In this document: in pieces, positions 15,315 through 21,064 of the stretch
Layout: every line of letters starts with the position of its first letter
Position numbering within the stretch: the first letter of the stretch is position 1
Assembly (NCBI GenBank): GCA_004375785.1
Contig: SOKM01000261.1
Span: 1 to 21,064 of the forward strand
Source of the DNA: Candidatus Cloacimonadota bacterium
GTDB taxonomy: Bacteria > Hydrothermota > E44-bin80
Direction: 5' to 3'
DNA: 21,064 nt
Notes under the pieces: generated by a model
The model's database searches: none
The model's input: the letters and a program-made list of their open reading frames with translations, nothing else
Told to the model about the DNA's origin: nothing
Translations under genes and position numbers: made by a program

Positions 15315-16414
15315 GAACCCTTTCGTTAGTTGTAATTATTATTTTTATTCTTCTTACCACAATTTCAACCTTTTCACAGGGAACAGGTAGAATACACATA
15401 GTCAGAAGAGGAGATACATTGTGGGATCTCTCAGCATTCTACTTGCATAACCCTTTCCTCTGGCCTTCCATCTATCAGGCAAATAAGGTAAAGATTAAGG
15501 AACCTCACTGGATATATCCTCATCAAAGGTTTCTAATCCCACCATTTGTTTCAAAGACACAAAAGGTCTATATAAAACCTAAAAAAGAGGAGAGGGTGAA
15601 AACAGTAGAAGCAATTGATATAGCAGCACCAATGGTTGCAGTCAATCTTGCTTTTAAGGGTGGATATATAACCAGAGATAAGATAGAGGAAGGCTATATT
15701 GTTGAATCAGAGCCTAAAATGAAAGAAAATCTTGTTCAGTGCAACACGATTTACATTGACCTTGGAGAAATTGATGGTGTGAAAGTTGGTGATATGTTTA
15801 CCATTTTTAGATGGGGACGAAGTATCAAAAACCCTGCAACGGGGAAAAACCTCGGTAAGATTGTAAACATTCTTGGGAGATTGGTTGTCACAGAAGTTAC
15901 CGAAAACTCTTCATCCTGTGAAATTACCCAATCCTTTGACATCATCAATCGGTATGACAAGATAATGCCATATATTTCTGTTGAGATTCCTTTAAAAAGT
16001 AAATTAATATCTCCTGAAGTTCCTATCGAAGGTCATCTTGTAGCAGCAAAAAAAGAAAAACAAACCATTATACCATTTGATATTGTCTATATAGATCTTG
16101 GCGAACTTGATGGTGTCTCGGTTGGTGATTATTTTGAGATAGTGAGAGAGGGAAAGGTTGTTTCTGACCCGGGACCAAAAAGAAAGGTTAAACTACCAGA
16201 AATCATTGCAGGTGGCGTTCAGATTCTCAGAACCCTTAACGAAACCTCCACCTGTTACATTTCTGAGATAAATGGAAATATGGATATTAGAGCAGGGGAG
16301 TTAATAAGGCTAAAGGGACAGGCTCAGGAAATAAAGGGGAGACCAGTGGCTGAAGAAGAAGAGAAAGAAGAAATGGAGGAGGAGGAGGAAGAAGAGATAA
16401 TCGGTCCGGAGTAA
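15311..16414 (+). CDS. LysM peptidoglycan-binding envelope protein with duplicated beta domain
   Basis: This is a 367-residue protein with a signal peptide (about 1-23, ending TTISTFSQG). One LysM domain covers about 27-76 (HIVRRGDTLWDLSAFYLHNP, LWPSIYQANK, IYPHQRFLIPP) and binds peptidoglycan. Two related domains follow at about 137-230 and 250-345. Each contains IYIDLGEIDGVKVGDMFTIF or its variant VYIDLGELDGVSVGDYFEIV, then a strand ending in ETSTCYI/ENSSSCEI, similar in style to FlgT-C-like beta domains. The C-terminus is almost purely acidic (EEEEKEEMEEEEEEE). AAGGAGGG lies inside the 3' end of the DUF1844 gene, 4 nt before ATG. It probably anchors to the wall and may act as a periplasmic scaffold; partner unknown. 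Confidence 0.87.
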   Translation: MRTLSLVVIIIFILLTTISTFSQGTGRIHIVRRGDTLWDLSAFYLHNPFLWPSIYQANKVKIKEPHWIYPHQRFLIPPFVSKTQKVYIKPKKEERVKTVEAIDIAAPMVAVNLAFKGGYITRDKIEEGYIVESEPKMKENLVQCNTIYIDLGEIDGVKVGDMFTIFRWGRSIKNPATGKNLGKIVNILGRLVVTEVTENSSSCEITQSFDIINRYDKIMPYISVEIPLKSKLISPEVPIEGHLVAAKKEKQTIIPFDIVYIDLGELDGVSVGDYFEIVREGKVVSDPGPKRKVKLPEIIAGGVQILRTLNETSTCYISEINGNMDIRAGELIRLKGQAQEIKGRPVAEEEEKEEMEEEEEEEIIGPE

Positions 16415-16420
16415 TAATCA

Positions 16421-16888
16421 TTGGAAAATAAAACATCAATCCTTAAGAAAATTTATCTTTTTCAAAACCTTGTTGAGGACGAATTAAAACATATCCTAAG
16501 TATCGCAAGTGCAAAAAGTTATAAAAAAGACGATATCATCTTTAAGGAAGGTGAGAAGGGTGATGCATTCTATGTAGTTCTGAAAGGTGCTATCAGGATA
16601 AGTACTGACATTCCAGGGGTAGGGGAAGAAGCACTTGCTATATTAAAAAAAGGAAGCTACTTTGGCGAGATGTCGCTTATTGATAATGCTCCTCGTTCTG
16701 CTTCGGCTATCTCAAACGAAGATACGATCCTTCTTAAGATAACCGATGCAAATTTTAGGGATCTTTTGACGGAAGATAACACGATTGCATATAAACTGTT
16801 ATGGGAACTTGTTAAAACCCTCTCAAAAAGACTGCGTGAAACAGATGATAAACTAAAGACTATCCTTGCTCTTGCAAAAACTTTTTAA
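16421..16888 (+). CDS. Stand-alone cyclic nucleotide-binding domain protein
   Basis: This is a 155-residue protein consisting of one cNMP-binding (CRP/PKA-R type) domain. It has YLFQNLVEDELKHI, FKEGEKGDAFYVVLKGAIRI and the phosphate-binding cassette GEMSLIDNAPRSASA (82-96) with Arg92 for the cyclic phosphate, then helices to the end. There is no helix-turn-helix, so it cannot bind DNA as CRP does; it probably works by protein contact. The start is TTG 16421, because no ATG is available and the family motif begins by residue 12. The only Shine-Dalgarno-like word is GGAG at the end of the LysM gene, 9 nt upstream. The gap to the LysM gene is 6 nt, so they form one transcript. Confidence 0.88.
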   Translation: MENKTSILKKIYLFQNLVEDELKHILSIASAKSYKKDDIIFKEGEKGDAFYVVLKGAIRISTDIPGVGEEALAILKKGSYFGEMSLIDNAPRSASAISNEDTILLKITDANFRDLLTEDNTIAYKLLWELVKTLSKRLRETDDKLKTILALAKTF

Positions 16889-16954
16889 TAAAATTTTGCC
16901 ACAAAGGCACGAAGACACGAAGAATACAAAGAAATAACAGGAAATAAAAAAAGA

Positions 16955-17110
16955 TGTCATTGCGAGCCCAATAAGGCAGAAGAGAGAAGAGTGAATGGGT
17001 GAAGGGAGAATGGGTGAAACGGAGAGAATTCATTTACCCTTCTACTCATATACCCATTTACTCATATACCCATCTACGAAGCTATAAAAGAAGAGGCACT
17101 CGCAATGACA
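16955..17110. repeat. TGTCATTGCGAG-bounded repeat element upstream of panB
   Basis: TGTCATTGCGAG (16955-16966) is perfectly inverted as CTCGCAATGACA (17099-17110), bounding 156 bp. The inside is built from words of the type GAATGGGTGAAACGGAGA, and from two copies of ACTCATATACCCAT. A 23-bp stretch (17004-17026) recurs with three differences at 19219-19241. The bounding words belong to a dispersed repeat seen in many bacteria. It ends 6 bp before the panB ribosome binding site. The remaining gap behind the cNMP gene holds a CACAAAGGCACGAAGACACG-type repeat remnant at about 16903-16922. Confidence 0.75.
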
Positions 17111-17120
17111 AACTTTAGGA

Positions 17121-17993
17121 GTGCAAAAACTGAAAAACAAACTTACCATTCCTGACCTTCACGAAATGACTCGGAAAGGTGAAAAGATCGCCTTACTGAC
17201 TGCTTACGATTACCCAACAGCATTAATTGAAGATAAAGTTGGAATTGATATAATACTTGTTGGCGACTCCCTTGCAATGACTGTTCTCGGATACAAAACC
17301 ACGGTCTCAGTGACCCTCGAAGAGATGCTCATCTTTACAAAAGCAGTTACAAGGGCAGTCGAGAGAACTTTTGTCGTTGCAGATATGCCTTTTCTGACAT
17401 ATAAAACCGACTCCAACACTGCCATCATAAATGCAGGAAGATTTATCCAGGAAGGTAACGCAGATGCTGTTAAATTGGAAGGGGCTGGAAGTGTGGTCCC
17501 AAATATTAAAGCAATTATTGATGCAGGTATCCCCGTTATGGGACATATTGGACTTACGCCACAATCCATTGGAATACTTGGTGGATTTAAGGTCCAGGGA
17601 ACAAAAAAAGAAAGTGCATTAAAACTCATTGAAGATGCGAGAAAACTTGAGGATGTAGGAGTCTTTTCAATAATTGCAGAATCCATCCCCTGTGAATTGA
17701 CGCCATTAATTAAAGATGCAGTAAGCATTCCTGTATATGGAATTGGTGCAGGAGCTGATGCTGATGGCCAGATACTCGTTGTTCATGATATTCTCGGACT
17801 CTTTCAGGATTTCATTCCAAGGTTTGTAAAAAAATATACAGACCTTGGTAAAACTCTAAATGATGTTTTTAGTAGATATATCAATGATGTAAAAAATGGA
17901 GATTTCCCGGACGAAAAACAAACATATCATATAGATAAAAAAGAACTGGAAGCACTAAGAAAGGAATTGTCAAAAGGTAGCTACAGGCTTTAG
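17121..17993 (+). CDS. panB: 3-methyl-2-oxobutanoate hydroxymethyltransferase (PanB)
   Basis: The enzyme transfers the hydroxymethyl group of 5,10-methylene-tetrahydrofolate to alpha-ketoisovalerate, giving ketopantoate, the first step of pantothenate/CoA synthesis. At 290 residues it is slightly longer than usual because of a C-terminal tail. Key residues are visible: D49 in LVGDSLAM and D88 in ADMPF (magnesium), K118 in VKLEG, and the catalytic Glu187 in IIAESIP, along with LTAYDYPTA and GHIGLTPQS. The start is unclear. GTG 17121 is in frame, but AGGAG (17117-17121) overlaps it; CTG 17130 sits 8 nt behind that site, and no in-frame ATG is available before residue 16. The last codons and stop (from AGCTACAGGCTTTAG) come from repeat sequence: an element appears inserted at the stop codon. 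Confidence 0.95.
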   Translation: MQKLKNKLTIPDLHEMTRKGEKIALLTAYDYPTALIEDKVGIDIILVGDSLAMTVLGYKTTVSVTLEEMLIFTKAVTRAVERTFVVADMPFLTYKTDSNTAIINAGRFIQEGNADAVKLEGAGSVVPNIKAIIDAGIPVMGHIGLTPQSIGILGGFKVQGTKKESALKLIEDARKLEDVGVFSIIAESIPCELTPLIKDAVSIPVYGIGAGADADGQILVVHDILGLFQDFIPRFVKKYTDLGKTLNDVFSRYINDVKNGDFPDEKQTYHIDKKELEALRKELSKGSYRL

Positions 17994-18124
17994 AGACTGT
18001 GCCAAAATACCGCTTTTAGGTAGGCGCAGGCTTTAGCCTGCAAACTTAACTTCTTATAATACAATGAATTACGCAACCTAAAGGTTGCGGCTACCATGCA
18101 AAAATTTACATTTTGGCACAGCCT
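17994..18124 (+). mobile_element. MITE-like two-hairpin element, copy 3, with terminal inverted repeats
   Basis: The element is 131 bp. The ends AGACTGTGCCAAAAT (left) and ATTTTGGCACAGCCT (right) are inverted with one mismatch in 15. CTTTAG occurs immediately outside both ends (17988-17993 and 18125-18130), a candidate 6-bp target duplication. The core (18018-18096) carries the same two hairpins as at 1519 and 3714. There is no coding capacity, so it would need a transposase in trans. Ends of this type are known from several IS families; I cannot name the parent. It lies between panB and thiL. Confidence 0.72.
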
Positions 18125-18188
18125 CTTTAGCCTGCAAGTAGGATGTAGGGGCAACCCTTGTTTACCCCGTTAGATAATGTTTTGTAAC

Positions 18189-18200
18189 TCAGTTAACTGA
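18189..18200. promoter_or_regulatory. Perfect 12-bp palindrome TCAGTTAACTGA upstream of thiL
   Basis: The palindrome lies 18 bp before the thiL ATG and could be an operator or a stem in the leader. TTATAAGG follows directly before ATG. The stretch 18131-18175 upstream holds another degenerate repeat word (GTAGGGGCAACCCTTG), and I see no clear -35/-10 pair. Confidence 0.35.
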
Positions 18201-18218
18201 ATATTTACTTATAAGGCA

Positions 18219-19208
18219 ATGAAAGAATTTTCAGAAGATTCCATCCTCAAATTTATCAAAAATAAACTACCAAATCCAGATGCAAGGGTACTTGTTGGCT
18301 TTGGTGATGATGCAGCCTGTTACAAAATCCCATCTGGAAAATTTTCCTGTATAACAACCGATGCGTTTGTAGAAAATATTCATTTCTCATTAAAATATTT
18401 CTCTTTCTACGACATTGGAGTCAAATCTCTTACATCTTCGCTGAGTGACATCGCAGCTGTTGGAGGAACCCCCTCTGTTGCTGTGCTCTCTCTATTTTTA
18501 AGAGATGGAATCAGTGAAAATATGGTTGACGAACTTTACAGAGGTATCAAGGAAAGTGCTTCTAAATATTGGGTAAACATCGTTGGAGGAGATATAGTAA
18601 AGGCAAATGAAATAGCTATTGTTTTTACGATTGTTGGAGAGATAGAAAAATCTAATATAACTCTACGCTCCGGAGCAAAACCCGGAGATATTATCTGCGT
18701 TACTGGGAATCTCGGTGGTTCCTACACAGGATGGTTGGTGTTAGAAAAAGCAATAGATATAGGTTCTTACGGTTTCCAGAATATTGTAGAAAAACACTTA
18801 AGACCAGAGGCAAGGATAGAAGAATCAAAGAAGATTATTGAAACCGTTAAGGTCAATTCAATGATTGACATATCTGATGGTCTTTCTACAGATATGCTAC
18901 ACATAGCTGAAGAAAGCAGGGTTAGCGTTCATATAGAAACAGCTAAAATACCTGTAAGTGAAGAAGCCAAAAGAGCAGCGTTACTTTTCAAATTAGACCC
19001 GATTGAAACAGCATTGAAAAGCGGTGAAGAATACGAACTGCTCTTCACAATCCTTGAGAAAGACATTGAAAAACTGAATGATATTAATATCAATATCCCA
19101 ATTACGATAATTGGAAGGATTGCTGATAAGAGCCAAAAAAACATCATTGTCAATCCAGATGGGGCGGCAAAACCTTTAATTCCAACTGGCTACAACCATT
19201 TCAGTTAA
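18219..19208 (+). CDS. thiL: Thiamine-monophosphate kinase
   Basis: This 329-residue enzyme phosphorylates thiamine monophosphate to thiamine diphosphate with ATP, the final step of the cofactor pathway. Family motifs in order: SEDSILKFI; GFGDDAAC (27-34); TTDAFVENIHF (46-56); the ATP/magnesium region SLSDIAAVGGTP (74-85); VGGDIVKA (122-129); GDIICVTGNLGGS; MIDISDGLSTDMLHIAEES; and GEEYELLF near the C-terminus. Length and order are normal for the PurM/ThiL superfamily. ATG 18219 is preceded only by AAGG at 2 nt, a poor ribosome site. No other thiamine genes are adjacent, and the gene is separated from panB by the mobile element. Confidence 0.95.
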   Translation: MKEFSEDSILKFIKNKLPNPDARVLVGFGDDAACYKIPSGKFSCITTDAFVENIHFSLKYFSFYDIGVKSLTSSLSDIAAVGGTPSVAVLSLFLRDGISENMVDELYRGIKESASKYWVNIVGGDIVKANEIAIVFTIVGEIEKSNITLRSGAKPGDIICVTGNLGGSYTGWLVLEKAIDIGSYGFQNIVEKHLRPEARIEESKKIIETVKVNSMIDISDGLSTDMLHIAEESRVSVHIETAKIPVSEEAKRAALLFKLDPIETALKSGEEYELLFTILEKDIEKLNDININIPITIIGRIADKSQKNIIVNPDGAAKPLIPTGYNHFS

Positions 19209-19313
19209 CATAAAGAAACGGAGAATCGGTGAAAGGGAGAGGAAAACGCATTTCAAAATAGAAAGTTTGTTTCAGCCTATTAACTAATAAAACCAATCAA
19301 ACAAATTCAACTA

Positions 19314-21064
19314 ATAAAACAATTTATTTATCTTCCCCTATTTTTTATCTTCTGTACAACAACTATCCTTGTATCGCAGCCTTTCGACCCTTTTTTGCGC
19401 TGGAAAACACTGGAAACCGAACATTTCTCCATTCATTACCATCAGGGTGAGGATTCTATCTCCTTAGAGACAGCAGAAATTTCTGAGGATATTTATAATA
19501 GGATTACGGAATTTTTAGAGTGGAAACCGAAAGGGAAAACACATATTATCATCATGGACAATCAGGACCTTGCAAACGGCTACGCCATCCCTTTCCCGGT
19601 AAACACTATTGTAATATATCCTGCTCAACCGCCGCCCGAAGATGCACATTATGAGGACTGGCTCAGAGAACTCATCACCCACGAATTTACACATATTGTT
19701 CAACTTGACAGAACAGAAGGCTTTCCCGCTTTTTTAAGAAAATTATTTGGGAGAGCTATCATAAATAATGCAGCACAACCTATCTGGTTTATAGAAGGGC
19801 TTGCAGTCTATTCAGAATCAAGGTTTACAAATGGAGGCAGGCTAAATTCGCCTCGTTTTAATATGCTCCTTCGGGAAGAAGCAAAGAGTGGAAATTTTAA
19901 ATCCATCGACAGAGCAAGCAATTTCCCTCTCATCTGGCCGGGTGGTATAACTCCATATCTATACGGTTCTTCTTTTATTGACTGGTTAGTCGAAAAATAT
20001 GGCGAAGAAACTATTGTGGAATACAACAAACATACCTCTCGTGGTATTCCATTTGCAGTAAACAGTGCTGCAAAAAGGCTATTTGGAAAAGATTTTGTAA
20101 CGCTCTGGAGAGAGTGGAAGGAAGAAATGGAGAAAAAGAATTATAAAAACACAAAAACCGAAACAACTCCTTTAACAACTGATGGTCAATGGAACCTCTC
20201 TCCTTCCTTCTCCCCTGATGGCAAATCAATTGCCTTTATTCGAATCTCTTTTGATGCATACCCTGGAATCGAGATTTTGAATATTGAAACAGGTAAAAGA
20301 AAAAAGGTCGTCGAAGGTTACATAAACACTGGAATTTCCTGGTCGAAAGATGGAAGCAAAATACTTTTTTCAAGGCTGGATATTCAAAAGACTTACTATC
20401 TCTTTTCACATATTTTTGAATACAATCTAAAAACTAAAAAGTTAAAAAAAATAAAGAACACAGAGCGGGGAAAATATCCTGTATACACTCCGGATGGAAA
20501 AGGAATTCTTTTTGTGAAGGAACATTGTGGAAGTAACGACCTTTGTATCTTCTATCCTGAGAATGACAGTATTGTTATACTCCTTCACAATAATGACCAT
20601 ACACAATATCACTACCCTCAATTCTTTTGCGATGGGAAAAGGGTGCTCTTGTCTTGTTGGAAAAAGAAAGAAGGTGTGCAGGTTTACATATTTAATCTTA
20701 AGGATAGTTCTTTTGAGAAAATAACTCAACAGGGAAACAATACAAAGCCAATATGGTCAGATGAGCTCAATGGAATCTTTTTTGCTTCTGATAGAAGAGG
20801 TTTATACGAACCTTTCTTCTATTCATTTAAAGATAAAAAAACTTATATTGTTACTAAGGTAAATTCAGGTATATTCTATCCAGATTTATTATCCGATGAA
20901 AAAAAGATGGTTTTTTCTCTCTATACTCCGAATGGGTATAACATTCATACCATGCAAATAGAAAGAGAGAAATTTGTAGAGTTCGAAATTAGGAAAATAG
21001 AAAATGCGAAATTAGAAATTGATGAGGAAAAGATAAAACCACAAATCCATTCCTACAATCCCCT
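19314..21064 (+). CDS. Peptidase-MA-like metallopeptidase with TolB-type beta-propeller (3' end outside window)
   Basis: The frame is open from 19284 to the window edge, giving about 583 codons from 19314. A hydrophobic signal-like N-terminus (KQFIYLPLFFIFCTTTILVS) is followed by FLRWKTLETEHFSIHY and the gluzincin zinc site H123-E-F-T-H127 in LITHEFTHIVQLD. The third ligand is probably E161 in IWFIEGLAVY. LYGSSFIDWLVEKYGEE completes the peptidase-MA-like domain. From about residue 285, repeats such as LSPSFSPDGKSIAFIR, ISWSKDGSKILFSR and YPVYTPDGKGILFVK are WD40-like PD40/TolB propeller blades. It is probably an exported or periplasmic protease or protein-binding protein. There is no ATG, GTG or TTG before the zinc domain; ATA 19314 would give a normal signal peptide, so the start is tentative. 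A disabled start is possible. Confidence 0.75.
   Translation, partial: MKQFIYLPLFFIFCTTTILVSQPFDPFLRWKTLETEHFSIHYHQGEDSISLETAEISEDIYNRITEFLEWKPKGKTHIIIMDNQDLANGYAIPFPVNTIVIYPAQPPPEDAHYEDWLRELITHEFTHIVQLDRTEGFPAFLRKLFGRAIINNAAQPIWFIEGLAVYSESRFTNGGRLNSPRFNMLLREEAKSGNFKSIDRASNFPLIWPGGITPYLYGSSFIDWLVEKYGEETIVEYNKHTSRGIPFAVNSAAKRLFGKDFVTLWREWKEEMEKKNYKNTKTETTPLTTDGQWNLSPSFSPDGKSIAFIRISFDAYPGIEILNIETGKRKKVVEGYINTGISWSKDGSKILFSRLDIQKTYYLFSHIFEYNLKTKKLKKIKNTERGKYPVYTPDGKGILFVKEHCGSNDLCIFYPENDSIVILLHNNDHTQYHYPQFFCDGKRVLLSCWKKKEGVQVYIFNLKDSSFEKITQQGNNTKPIWSDELNGIFFASDRRGLYEPFFYSFKDKKTYIVTKVNSGIFYPDLLSDEKKMVFSLYTPNGYNIHTMQIEREKFVEFEIRKIENAKLEIDEEKIKPQIHSYNP

Noticed and set aside
17105..17155. 16-codon ORF (ATG 17105) as leader peptide of panB
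   Set aside because: No ribosome binding site, and its ATG is part of the repeat end CTCGCAATGACA.
17210..17728. 172-codon minus-strand ORF
   Set aside because: Antisense shadow of panB, whose catalytic residues are all intact on the plus strand.

Overview
The window looks like a chromosomal segment of an uncultured bacterium of the FCB superphylum. A WOR-3/Stahlbacteria-type or similar candidate phylum is my best guess, but the sequence alone does not fix the taxon. The reasons are a low G+C genome, secreted proteins with 'NPNP/FPNPA'-type C-terminal sorting domains typical of type IX secretion (T9SS) cargo, a PorV-family barrel, a BatE-like TPR/SH3 membrane protein, and many short palindromic intergenic repeats. 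Most genes have strong AAGGAGG ribosome binding sites. Several recognisable promoters share a T-run directly followed by TTGACA.

Left part (1-6.5 kb, all minus strand): a partial secreted parallel beta-helix protein (1-1296), a secreted M1 aminopeptidase with a sorting tail (1666-3642), a gingipain-like clan CD cysteine peptidase with a sorting tail (3840-5405), and an outer-membrane-barrel-like protein (5694-6494). They are separated by repeat-rich spacers. A tRNA-Gly(CCC) gene with its own near-consensus promoter lies at 6767-6839 and is divergent from asnS.

Middle (6.9-14.9 kb, plus strand): asnS, then a large exported protein (8405-12088) with four tandem Ig-like domains and a FlgD-like/sorting C-terminus. 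Immediately downstream is a PorV-like barrel fused to two carboxypeptidase-regulatory-like domains and an OmpA peptidoglycan-binding domain (12129-14060). The two probably form an exported-protein/outer-membrane-partner pair. A BatE-like TPR-membrane-SH3 protein follows, apparently with a leaderless transcript.

Right part (14.9-21 kb, plus strand): a perfect sigma70-type promoter and a structured RNA leader precede a tight three-gene cluster (DUF1844 protein, LysM envelope protein, stand-alone cyclic-nucleotide-binding domain). Then come panB and thiL (pantothenate and thiamine cofactor synthesis), and finally a partial peptidase-MA/TolB-like propeller protein that has no canonical start codon.

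The most notable non-coding content is a family of about 131-bp two-hairpin elements. There are three copies: one only a core, one decayed, and one with 15-bp terminal inverted repeats that appears inserted inside an older copy of its own hairpin at the panB stop codon. Other repeats are a TGTCATTGCGAG-bounded element before panB, TTTCACCCCGTGAAA inverted repeats, and a 7-bp tandem array. I see no CRISPR array, phage, toxin-antitoxin or recognisable defence locus.
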